Shown: piece by piece, positions 1 through 7,542 of the stretch
How positions within the stretch are numbered: the first letter of the stretch is position 1
Layout of the letters: each line of letters opens with the position of its first letter
Source: CAVQBJ01 sp963819075
GTDB taxonomy: Bacteria; Actinomycetota; Thermoleophilia; Solirubrobacterales; Solirubrobacteraceae
NCBI GenBank assembly: GCA_963819075.1
Contig: CAWFUP010000001.1
Span: forward strand, 310,001 to 374,000
Direction: 5' to 3'
DNA: 64,000 nucleotides
Program-made: the position numbers and the translations under genes
The notes under the pieces: generated by a model
Told to the model about the DNA's origin: nothing
The model's database searches: none
The model's input: only the letters and a program-made list of their open reading frames with translations

Positions 1-588
1 GAAGCAGGCGGACAGCAGCGCCTTCTCCTCGGTCTCGCCGGCGGCCAGGCCGGAGGAGGTCTGCAGCCAGAAGCGCTCCGCGGGATGGGCCGGGGCGACG
101 CCGAGGTGGGCCATCACGGCCGGCACCCACACGTCACGGCCGTCGAGCAGCGACCAGCCGCGCACCCAGCGCAGCGGCCGGTGCGGATCCCACGGGGTGA
201 GCGGGAAGTCGCGCGCCGCGACCTCCGATGGCGCGCAGCGGGCGGCGTCGGTGAGGTCGAGGCCGTCGGCGCCGACGTCGACGGCGGACCCGGTCAGCCA
301 GCGTCGCTCGTCGCCGACCGCGGCGGCGTAGCGCTCGAGCGCCTCGAGCACCGCGATGCGGGCGGCGACCGACGGGTCGGCGTGGCAGCCGATGCCGTCG
401 AGCTCGCGTCCGAAGCGGAGCGGGTGCTCGCGCAGTGCGCTCACCTCGCCGAGGCGGGCCATGGCCACCGTGTCGGCCGAGCGGATGAGCCCGGGCGCGA
501 GCCGCTCGAGGCCTGACACGACTCCGCCGATCGGCGAGATGAGCCGCGCCAGGCGGCCCTCGATCTGCAGCGCTCCGTTTGCGGTCAC
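1..588 (-). CDS. YcaO-domain protein, 3' end cut by window edge
   Basis: This is the first 196 codons of a YcaO-superfamily enzyme; the rest lies left of the window. YcaO proteins use ATP to activate peptide backbone amides, making azolines, thioamides or macroamidines in ribosomally made peptides. Visible here are a leader-proximal stretch with the 'SPIGGVVSGL' type of motif (about residues 16-25), the ATP-site helix with LEALERYA (about 86-93), and near the edge SSGLAAGETEEKAL, the usual segment just before the second conserved glutamate helix. An in-frame TGA at 604-606 means the start must lie downstream of it, and GTG at 586-588 is the first plausible codon. The gene is divergent from the large regulator at 683. 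Whether it is a RiPP-modifying YcaO or the stand-alone E. coli-type YcaO cannot be settled without the C-terminus; the motifs fit the RiPP (TOMM) type better. Confidence 0.83.
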   Translation of the reverse strand, partial: MTANGALQIEGRLARLISPIGGVVSGLERLAPGLIRSADTVAMARLGEVSALREHPLRFGRELDGIGCHADPSVAARIAVLEALERYAAAVGDERRWLTGSAVDVGADGLDLTDAARCAPSEVAARDFPLTPWDPHRPLRWVRGWSLLDGRDVWVPAVMAHLGVAPAHPAERFWLQTSSGLAAGETEEKALLSACF

Positions 589-682
589 GTGGGGGTAGAG
601 CGCTCACGGGCCGAGCCGATACATCGCGGCTTGGCTCACCGCGCGACAATCCATGACGGACTGGCGGTAATGATCTGCTCGT
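589..682. promoter_or_regulatory. Divergent intergenic region between YcaO gene and BTAD regulator
   Basis: These 94 bp must hold the promoters of both flanking genes. On the + strand a TAATGAT sequence at 668-674 is placed like a -10 box nine bases before the regulator ATG, which would give a very short or no leader. No good -35 is visible and I see no convincing Shine-Dalgarno for either gene. No precursor-peptide gene fits here. Confidence 0.35.
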
Positions 683-3600
683 ATGGACGACTGCGGTGAC
701 ATGGACCAGACCGCTTCCCCAGCGGCGATCGCGCAGTGGAGGATCTCCCTGTGTGGCCGGCTGGCGGTGGAGCGCGACGGGGCGTCGCTGACGCAACCGC
801 TGCCCGGACGCCAGGGCCGGGTCCTGTTCGCCTACCTCGTGCTCAACCGCGCACGCGACATGACGCGCGACGAGCTCGAGGCCGTCGCCTGGCCGGCCGC
901 GCCGCCGGCCTCCCCGCGGGCGGGCCTCAGCACGCTGCTGGCGCGATTGCGCCGGGTGCTCGGCGACGACGCGCTCAGCGCCGGGGGCGGCGAGGTCCGC
1001 CTCGAGCTGCCCGGCGGCGCCTCGATCGACGTCGAGGAGGCGGCGCGGCTATCGGCCGAGGCGCATCAGGCGCTGTTCGACAGCGAGCATCGCGCGGCGA
1101 TCGACGCCGCCCGCCGCGCGCTCGAGCTGACCGAGGGCACGTTGCTCGGCGAGCTCGACGCACCGTGGATCGAGGAGCGCCGGCGCGAGGTCGACGAGCT
1201 GCGCCTGGCGGCGCTCGAGGTCGTGGCCGACGCGGGGCTTGCGCTCGGCGGCCCCGATCTGGCCGCGGCCGAGCGGGCCGCGGCGGCGCTCGTGCGCCTG
1301 GCGCCCTACCGAGAGACCGGCTATGCGCTGCTGATGCGCTGCCGCGCCGTGCGGGGCGACACCGCCGAGGCGCTGCGCGTGTTCGAGCGGCTGCGCGAGC
1401 TGTTGCGCGAGGAGCTCGGGACGGTGCCCTCGGCGGCCCTTATCGCGCTGCACGACGGGCTGCTGGCGGGGGACGCGACCGGGGGCGAGCCTTCGCCCGC
1501 GGGGGCGGCGGCGCCGGCGCGCGACGGCGCCTCCCGGTACGAGCGCGGCGGCGAGCTCGCGGCCTCCCTCTACGAGCGGGGCGGCGAGCTCGCGGCGATC
1601 GGGGACGTGATCGGCGAGGCCGGCGCGGGGGTCGGCGGCCTTGCCGTCATCCGCGGCGTGCCCGGGATCGGCAAGACGGCGCTGCTGCGCGCCGGCGCCG
1701 CCGAGGGCGCCGCTCGCTCGCTCTCGGTCCTGGAGGCAAGCGGCGCCGAGCTGGAGTCGGGCTTCGAGTGGGGGATCGTGCGCCAGCTGCTCGTGCGCGG
1801 GGGCCGGGAGAGGGCCGTCCCGCCGCACGGCGCGGCGGCGCTCGCGGCGGCGGCCCTGCGCGACGACTGGGACGCGGCGCCGGATCGCTTCGCGGTCGAG
1901 CACGGCCTCTACTGGCATGTCGCCGAGCTGTCTGAGCAGCGGCCGCTGCTGCTGCTCGTCGACGACGCCCAGTGGGCCGATGTCTCCTCCCTGCGCTTCC
2001 TCGCTCACCTCGCGCATCGCCTCGGCGGGCTGCGCGTCGGGCTCGTGCTCGCCGCGCGCGAGGACGCCGACGCCGAGCGCGACGAGCTGCTCGACCGCCT
2101 CGAGCTGCTGGCCGGATCGCGCTCGCTCGGCCCGGCGCCGCTCAGCGCGAGCGCGGTGAGCGAGCTGATCGCGGCGCGCGTCGAGGCCGAGCCCGAGCCG
2201 GCCTTCAGCGAGGCCTGCCTGAGCGCCACCGGCGGGATCCCGCTGCTCGTCGCCGCGCTCGTGGAGGAGATCGAGAGCGCCGGCGTGGCGCCCGCCGCCT
2301 TCGCCGCCGCGCGGGTGAGCGACATCATGCCGGCCAGCGTCGAGCGCTGGGTCGGCGTGCGCCTCGCCCGCCTGGCGCCCGAGGCGCGCCGACTCGCCGA
2401 GGCGGTGGCCGTCGTCGGGGCCGGGATCGAGCTGGCCTGGGTGGCCGAGATCGCCGAGCTGCCGCTTGACGCCGCCTCGCCGCTCGCCGACGACCTCGCG
2501 CGCGCCGGCGTGTTCACCGATCGGCGCCCGGTCGGCTTCGCTCACCCGCTCGTCGAGGCGGCCGTGCGCGACGCCACCCCGGCCGGGCGCCGCGCGGCGC
2601 TGCACCGCCGCGCCTACGACGTGCTCGCGCGCGTCGGCGCGCAGCGCCGGCGCGCGCTCAACCACGCCCTGCTGTGCGAGCCGAGCGGCGACGCGGCGCT
2701 GTCCGCGGCCTTGCGCGGGGCTGCGGCGCACAGCGATCCGCGCACCGCGGTGGCGATGCTCCGCCGCGCCGCCCGTGAGCTGCCCGGCGGCGCCGACGAC
2801 CCGCAGCTGCTCGAGGAGCTCGGCAGCGCGCAGCTGGCGGCCGAGGACGACGAAGGGCTCCTGACGCTGGAGCGCGCCCGCGAGGGGATCACCGACCCCC
2901 GCCGCCGCGTGGCCATCGACCTGCAGGTCGGGATCGCCCGCTACGAGCGTGGCGGGCTTGCCGCCGCGGCGAGCACGCTGCGGCGCGGGGCGGAGGAGCC
3001 GCTCGGGGAGGACGACGAGCTGCGGGTCTCGCTGCAGGCGGCGGAGATGATGGTCGTGCGCTCGCTCGGCCCGGCGGCGGTCGCGGAGGGGGCGATCGGG
3101 GGTCGGCTGGCCGCGCTCCTGCGCGAGAAGGCGCCGGGGCGCACCTCGGTGGAGCGGCTCGTGCTCGCCCAGGCCGCCTTCCGTGGCGCACAGGCCGGCG
3201 ACGCCGACTACCGCGACGTGCTCGCGCTCGGCCGCCGCGCGCTGCCGCCGGTGTCGGCGCAGGCGCCCGATCGTTTCGACGCGCTCGCGCTGCCGCTGGC
3301 CGCGATGTCGGTGTATCTGTCCGACGAGTACGACGAGGTCGAGCGCCGCCTCGGCGTCGAGATCGAGCGCGCCCAGCGCGGCGGCGAGCACATGGCCTTC
3401 GCGACGGCGTCGTTCTTCCGCGGTTTTCCGCGCTACCTGCGCGGCGCGATCCTCGACGCTGCCGAGGACTTCCAGAGCGCGCTCGACGCCGCGCAGGAGG
3501 GCTGGGCCTTCGCGCTGCCGTCGGCGCACGCGCTGCGCGCGATGTGCGCGATCGAGCGCGACGAGCTCTCGACCGCCGGCGACCTGCTCGCGCTGCCCGG

Positions 3601-4417
3601 CGGCGACGAGCGCTGGTCGGAGCACCCGACGTTCCCGGTCCTGCTGGCCATCCGCGCGCTGTGGCACAACTGCGAGGGCCGCCACGACGCCGCGCTGGAG
3701 ACGATCACCGCCGCCGGCGAGCGCATGACCGAGCGCGGCGCGCTGAACCCGAGCGCGCTGCACTGGCAGGTCGAGGCCGCGCACACGCAGCTCGCGCTCG
3801 GGGACGTCGCTCGTGCCCGCGAGCTGGCCGACGACGCGGTCGCGCGGGCCCGGCGCTTCGGGGCGCCGCGCGCGCTCGGCCTGGCGTTGCGCGCGGGGGG
3901 GCTGGCCGCGGGCGGTGACCCGGGGCTGGCGGCGCTGCGCGAGAGCGTCGACGCGCTCGAGGGCTCCGGCGCCTGGCTCGAGCTCGCGCACTCGCAGTTC
4001 GCGCTCGGCGTCCACCTGCGCGCGGCCGGAAGGCGCCACGCCGAGGCGCTGCGGTGGCTCGAGTCGGCGCTCGATGGCGCCGAGCGCTGCGGCGGCCTGC
4101 GTCTGCGCCGGATGGCCGCCGCGGAGCTGGAGCGGGCGGGGGTGACGACGGCGACCGTCGTGCCCGACCGCCGCCGCGAATCGCTGACGCCGACCGAGCG
4201 CCGCGTCGCGCTGCTCGCCGCCGATGGCCTGTCCGATGCCGACATCGCGCAGCGGCTGTTCGTGACGCGGCGGACGGTCGAGGGACAGGTCGCCCGGGCG
4301 TGCGCGAAGCTCGGTGTCGGCGGGCGCCAGGAGCTCGCGGAGGCGCTGAGCAGGCGCCGCGCGGGCGGGCGCTTCGCGCCGGGCGCCGGTCGCGGCCGGC
4401 CGGCTGAGCGGACGTAG
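683..4417 (+). CDS. BTAD - AAA ATPase - TPR - LuxR transcriptional regulator
   Basis: A 1244-aa regulator of mixed AfsR/SARP and MalT/LuxR design. The N-terminus (about 18-100) looks like the winged-helix domain of SARPs and is followed by a bacterial transcriptional activation domain (BTAD, about 100-260). A STAND/AAA-type ATPase follows, with Walker A GVPGIGKTALL near 325 and Walker B LLLLVDDAQWAD near 423. A long helical TPR-like region follows, then a C-terminal LuxR helix-turn-helix at about 1168-1230 (LTPTERRVALLAADG, with VTRRTVEGQV in the recognition helix). Two DNA-binding domains, one at each end, is an unusual build. A second ATG at 701 is possible. Around 505-530 there is a short near-duplicate (ERGGELAA twice). 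It is divergent from the YcaO gene and may control it; such large regulators usually respond to a ligand or nucleotide. Confidence 0.9.
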   Translation: MDDCGDMDQTASPAAIAQWRISLCGRLAVERDGASLTQPLPGRQGRVLFAYLVLNRARDMTRDELEAVAWPAAPPASPRAGLSTLLARLRRVLGDDALSAGGGEVRLELPGGASIDVEEAARLSAEAHQALFDSEHRAAIDAARRALELTEGTLLGELDAPWIEERRREVDELRLAALEVVADAGLALGGPDLAAAERAAAALVRLAPYRETGYALLMRCRAVRGDTAEALRVFERLRELLREELGTVPSAALIALHDGLLAGDATGGEPSPAGAAAPARDGASRYERGGELAASLYERGGELAAIGDVIGEAGAGVGGLAVIRGVPGIGKTALLRAGAAEGAARSLSVLEASGAELESGFEWGIVRQLLVRGGRERAVPPHGAAALAAAALRDDWDAAPDRFAVEHGLYWHVAELSEQRPLLLLVDDAQWADVSSLRFLAHLAHRLGGLRVGLVLAAREDADAERDELLDRLELLAGSRSLGPAPLSASAVSELIAARVEAEPEPAFSEACLSATGGIPLLVAALVEEIESAGVAPAAFAAARVSDIMPASVERWVGVRLARLAPEARRLAEAVAVVGAGIELAWVAEIAELPLDAASPLADDLARAGVFTDRRPVGFAHPLVEAAVRDATPAGRRAALHRRAYDVLARVGAQRRRALNHALLCEPSGDAALSAALRGAAAHSDPRTAVAMLRRAARELPGGADDPQLLEELGSAQLAAEDDEGLLTLERAREGITDPRRRVAIDLQVGIARYERGGLAAAASTLRRGAEEPLGEDDELRVSLQAAEMMVVRSLGPAAVAEGAIGGRLAALLREKAPGRTSVERLVLAQAAFRGAQAGDADYRDVLALGRRALPPVSAQAPDRFDALALPLAAMSVYLSDEYDEVERRLGVEIERAQRGGEHMAFATASFFRGFPRYLRGAILDAAEDFQSALDAAQEGWAFALPSAHALRAMCAIERDELSTAGDLLALPGGDERWSEHPTFPVLLAIRALWHNCEGRHDAALETITAAGERMTERGALNPSALHWQVEAAHTQLALGDVARARELADDAVARARRFGAPRALGLALRAGGLAAGGDPGLAALRESVDALEGSGAWLELAHSQFALGVHLRAAGRRHAEALRWLESALDGAERCGGLRLRRMAAAELERAGVTTATVVPDRRRESLTPTERRVALLAADGLSDADIAQRLFVTRRTVEGQVARACAKLGVGGRQELAEALSRRRAGGRFAPGAGRGRPAERT

Positions 4418-4450
4418 GCGCGGCGGGCGCGAACACGGTCGCCCGGGCGG

Positions 4451-5677
4451 CTACACCCCCTGCAGCAGCGACAGCACGGCGTCGGGCAGCTTCTGCGCCT
4501 GGCTGAGCATCGCGGTACCGGCCTGCTGGAGCACCTGTTCGCTGGTGAACGCGGTCATGGCCGAGGCGATGTCGACGTCGGTGATGCGGCTGTTGGCGGC
4601 CGTGAGGTTCTCGCTCGTCGTGGTCAGGTTGGCCATCGTGTACTGCAGCCGGTTCTGAGTCGCGCCGAGCGTCGAGGCCTCGCCGGCCACGGCGTTGATG
4701 GCGGCGTCGATCGCGCTCAGCGTCGCCGAGGTGCCGAGGGCGAAGGTCGAGCCGGCCCCCCGCCGCCGCCCGCCCCCGCCGGCTGGATCGTCCACGTCTC
4801 GTTGAGTGGCGCCCCGGCGAAGCTCATCCAGTCCGTGTAGGCGATCGAGTTGCCGACCTCGACCCCGAACGACGACCCTACCGGCAGCCCGGAATCGTCC
4901 TGCGAGCGGGCCGGGTCGTAGTAGGTGTTGTCGCTGCCCTGCGAGGGGAACACCTCGACGAGGCTGACGCTGGCCGGAAGGGAGCTCTCCGACGCCGCGG
5001 GGGTGCAGTAGAAGCTGGTCGAGCCGCCGAAGTCGCCGTACCGGTAGACCCCGAGCGTCTGCGGGTTGGTCTGCGGGTTGAACTCGCTCGTGCTCGTGAC
5101 GATCTCGCCGTCGGGCCCGACGAGCTCGTCGGGGCCGGCGCCACCCCCGCCGCCTCCGCCACCGCCGGTGACGGGTGAGATGAGCGAGCCGAGGCTGACG
5201 GTGGCCATGGAGATCGTCTCGCTGTCGTTGGCGCCGACCTGGAAGGTGAGCGTGGCCGAGCTGTTGAGCACGCCGGTGCCGTTGAACTGGGCGGTGGATC
5301 CGATGTGCTGGATCTCGGAGATGAGCTGGTGACCTCGGTCTGGATGCCGCGCTGGTCGGTGCTGTTCAGCGTGCCGTTGCCGTACTGGACCGCTAGCTCG
5401 CGGATGCGCTGGAGCATCTGCTGGACCTGGGTGAGCGCTCCGGCCGCGGTCTGGACGAGCGAGATGCCGTCCTGGGTGTTGCGGTTGGCCTGGCCGAGGC
5501 CGTTGATCTGGCCCCGCAGGTTCTCGCTGATGGTCAGGCCGGCGGCGTCGTCGGCGGCGCTGTTGATGCGCAGGCCCGAGGAGAGCTGCCGCGTGGAGCG
5601 CTCCAGTGCCTTCTCGGTTGTGCCCAGCTGGTTGGCGGCGTCGATCGCCGATGTGTTGTGTTCACGAACAGTGCCAT
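4451..5677 (-). pseudogene. Flagellin with inserted domain, broken by three 1-base deletions
   Basis: Homologous to flagellin (FliC/Hag), the filament subunit. The N-terminal D0/D1 part (RQLSSGLRINSAADDAAGL), a middle part and the C-terminal D1/D0 part (ALGTSATLSAIDAAINAV, ending LLQGV) lie in three different frames. Reading for homology, the start should be ATG at 5675-5677 (MALFVNT...) behind a good SD (AAGGAGGG). One base is missing about 5660 (restoring MALFVNTNTSAIDAANQL), one about 5326 (GTCACC for GTCAACC, restoring EVNQLISEIQHIG) and one in the G run about 4757-4762. Restored, it would be about 409 aa. Between two poly-Gly linkers (about 5155 and 4760) sits an inserted domain of about 115 aa that I do not recognise. 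A GTG at 5684 gives an alternative start in the shifted frame. Either true decay or consensus error. Confidence 0.85.
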
Positions 5678-5782
5678 TTGTCACCCTCCTTGATGTGGCT
5701 CTCGCCGACTCCCTGTCGGCTCGCGTTCCGATGTTTGGTTACTGAATCGCGGCGGCTCGCGCCGTCCGCGTCGATCCCTTCG

Positions 5783-5962
5783 CTACCGTGCCTCCGCGCC
5801 TTGCCGCGACGACGACGCGGCGTCGGGGAGCCCGTGGATCCGTGGCGGACGGTGGCGCCGGCTGGTGTCGGCACCGGCTCGCTGGCGAGCGCGGGATCCG
5901 TCGTACTGAGCTCGTTCGGGGCGTCGGACGCCCACGTGTTCGCGACCTACGAACAGGGCCAT
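5783..5962 (-). pseudogene. Flagellin 5' relic (leader plus first ~30 codons)
   Basis: A 59-codon open frame starting MALFV behind an SD (AAGGAAGG) is preceded by a leader nearly identical to that of the neighbouring flagellin: both carry GGAGTCGGCGAGAG followed by CACATCAAGGA. After MALFV the frame loses similarity, but a shifted frame reads ASDAPNELSTTDPALAS, which lines up with flagellin SAIDAANQLGTTEKALERS. I therefore read it as a truncated, frameshifted duplicate of the flagellin 5' end. It could still be translated as a short unrelated peptide. It sits directly upstream of, and in the same orientation as, the broken flagellin. Confidence 0.6.
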
Positions 5963-6014
5963 GTCCACCTTCCTTGATGTGCCTCTCGCCGACTCCGTGT
6001 CGACTACGGACTGT

Positions 6015-6041
6015 TTATCGGCACGGCGTCCGTAAACCCGA
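6015..6041 (-). promoter_or_regulatory. Sigma-28 (FliA)-type promoter
   Basis: On the minus strand a -10 element GCCGATAA (6015-6022) is an exact match to the flagellar sigma-28 consensus. It is preceded after exactly 11 bp by TCGGGTTT (6034-6041), which keeps the T and GTTT of the consensus TAAAGTTT -35. It lies about 50 bp upstream of the relic start at 5962 and would transcribe the relic and possibly the flagellin behind it. The equivalent region of the flagellin leader itself (near 5720-5735) lacks a clear match. Confidence 0.6.
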
Positions 6042-6145
6042 GGCTTGGGCGTCAACCGCGCTGCAAGGTTCTCGCAGCCGCTCTGCAATGCCTCTCCCCG
6101 ACGCTGCCGGGCATCCAATCCCTCTCGCCCAAGGAGTCCGCAGCG

Positions 6146-6817
6146 ATGACCGCCTCCCTTACCGTCCTCACCCCGCGTCCGTCCCGGCCGAGCGATCCCG
6201 CGAGCGACCGCTCCGCCGGCGCGACGGCCACCGTCACCCGCCTGCACGCCCGCGAGCTGAAGCGGCTCGTGGCCGGCGCCGCAGCCGGCGATCAGGCCTG
6301 CTGGGCGCGCCTCGTGCAGCGGCTCACGCCGCTCGTCTGTGGCGTGGCGCGCTCGCACGGCCTTCCGGCGGCAGACGTCGATGACGTCTGCCAGACGACG
6401 TGGTGCGCGCTCGTGGCCCACATCGCCACGCTGCGCGACGCCGAGCGTCTGCCGGGCTGGCTGGCCACGACCGCTCGGCGCGAGTCGCTGCGGGTCCTCA
6501 CCCGCGATCGCCGCCAGATGCCCGCCGGCGACGACCTCCCCGAGCCGGGTACGGCCGAGCCCTCGATCGACGAGCAGGTCCTGCGCCGCGAGCGCGATGT
6601 GCAGCTCTGGCGGGCGGTCGGCCGGCTGCGCCACAGCGACCAGCGGCTGCTGCGAATGCTCGTCGCCGAGGACGGCACCGGACGCGAGCACTCCTACCGC
6701 GAGATCGCCGACACGCTCGGCGTCGCGGTCGGCACGATCGGCCCGACCCGCGGGCGGGCGCTGGAGCGCCTGCGCGGGGAGCTCGGCGACGACGACCCGC
6801 GGCCGCTCGCCGCGTGA
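6146..6817 (+). CDS. ECF-type sigma-70 family RNA polymerase sigma factor
   Basis: A 223-aa extracytoplasmic-function sigma factor. Region 2 is visible at about 35-100 (VDDVCQTTWCALV, then LPGWLATTARRES), and region 4 at about 175-215 (SYREIADTLGVAVGTI, RALERLR). The sigma-4 'GTI' recognition motif has the usual GTV/GTI-x-SR layout modified to GTIGPTRGRA. The start ATG has a good SD (AAGGAG at 6131-6136). No anti-sigma gene is adjacent; instead two small unknown genes follow on the same strand, which are candidate targets or partners. It is divergent from the flagellin relics. Confidence 0.9.
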   Translation: MTASLTVLTPRPSRPSDPASDRSAGATATVTRLHARELKRLVAGAAAGDQACWARLVQRLTPLVCGVARSHGLPAADVDDVCQTTWCALVAHIATLRDAERLPGWLATTARRESLRVLTRDRRQMPAGDDLPEPGTAEPSIDEQVLRRERDVQLWRAVGRLRHSDQRLLRMLVAEDGTGREHSYREIADTLGVAVGTIGPTRGRALERLRGELGDDDPRPLAA

Positions 6818-6931
6818 GCGACGCGACGGCGACGTATCAACCGTCTTGGTAAGGCGCTCTCACTGTCACCAGTCGCGATTCGGGGCTCGACACTCGGACC
6901 CCGCCGCGAAGACGACAAGGGAGAACCGACG

Positions 6932-7189
6932 ATGTCCTTCATCTCAAACGGCGGCGCGAACATCTTCATCGCCAGCGGCGCCACGCAGGGTTGGGCGTTC
7001 ACCTGGGACAACTCCGGTTGGCAGGGTGACTCGATCAACCAGCCGCAGCCGCTCAACACCGACGCCGCGCTGTCCTACACCGACCCCACGGTGTCGCTGA
7101 ACCCGAACGGCACCTACTCGTTCTCGTACTCGGTCACCAACAACGGCCCGAACTCGACCCAATACAACCTCCAGACCGCGAGCAACTAA
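6932..7189 (+). CDS. Small hypothetical protein, Trp/Asn-rich, 85 aa
   Basis: I do not recognise a family. The 85-aa product has no signal peptide or membrane segment and is rich in Asn, Gly, Ser, Thr and Tyr, with three tryptophans. Alternating polar/aromatic stretches (GTYSFSYSVTNNGPNSTQY at the C-terminus) suggest a small beta-sandwich. The ATG has an SD-like AAGGGAG at 6918-6924. It lies 114 bp after the ECF sigma gene and 31 bp before another small gene; the three may form one transcript. Confidence 0.65.
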   Translation: MSFISNGGANIFIASGATQGWAFTWDNSGWQGDSINQPQPLNTDAALSYTDPTVSLNPNGTYSFSYSVTNNGPNSTQYNLQTASN

Positions 7190-7220
7190 CGCCCCGCGGG
7201 ACGAGACAGGAGATCCGATC

Positions 7221-7451
7221 ATGAAGCTTGCCGTCAGCTACGACGAGGCCACCGGCGAAATCACCACCCTCTTCGACCCCGAGCGGCTGCGCAACGACCG
7301 GGGGACGTTGCGCTACGTGCCCGCGGCGGGCGAGAAGCACCTCGTCATCGAGGTGCCCACGGAGCACGCGAACACGCCGTTCGGGGAGCTCCCGAACGTG
7401 CTGCGCGTCGAGGCGAACGGCGGCCAGCCGCACTTCGCCACGAAGGCCTGA
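7221..7451 (+). CDS. Small hypothetical protein, 76 aa
   Basis: A 76-aa soluble protein of unknown function (begins MKLAVSYDEATGEITTLF, ends in QPHFATKA), with mixed charged and beta-prone sequence and no signal peptide. An SD (CAGGAG) sits 8 bp before the ATG. It follows the 85-aa gene by 31 bp and ends just before a strong convergent hairpin. Its codon use is like its neighbours, and it appears to be part of the sigma-factor unit. Confidence 0.65.
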   Translation: MKLAVSYDEATGEITTLFDPERLRNDRGTLRYVPAAGEKHLVIEVPTEHANTPFGELPNVLRVEANGGQPHFATKA

Positions 7452-7475
7452 CCGAGGCGTCAGCGCTCCTTACCG

Positions 7476-7523
7476 GGCCCCGCGCCTGCGCAGCGGCCGA
7501 ACGCCGTGCGCCGGCGCGGGGCC
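7476..7523. terminator. Inverted repeat between convergent genes
   Basis: A perfect 11-bp inverted repeat (GGCCCCGCGCC at 7476-7486, GGCGCGGGGCC at 7513-7523) with a 26-nt loop lies between the convergent ends at 7451 and 7543. It has no T tract, as is common in high-GC actinobacteria. It probably acts as a bidirectional terminator. Confidence 0.55.
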
Positions 7524-7542
7524 GAGCGGCACTCCAATCGGC

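Noticed and set aside
1049..4039. A 996-aa open frame on the minus strand opposite the BTAD regulator
   Set aside because: High GC leaves antisense frames open. The + strand product has clear BTAD, Walker and LuxR motifs, while the antisense product is Arg/Ala/Gln-rich and matches nothing.
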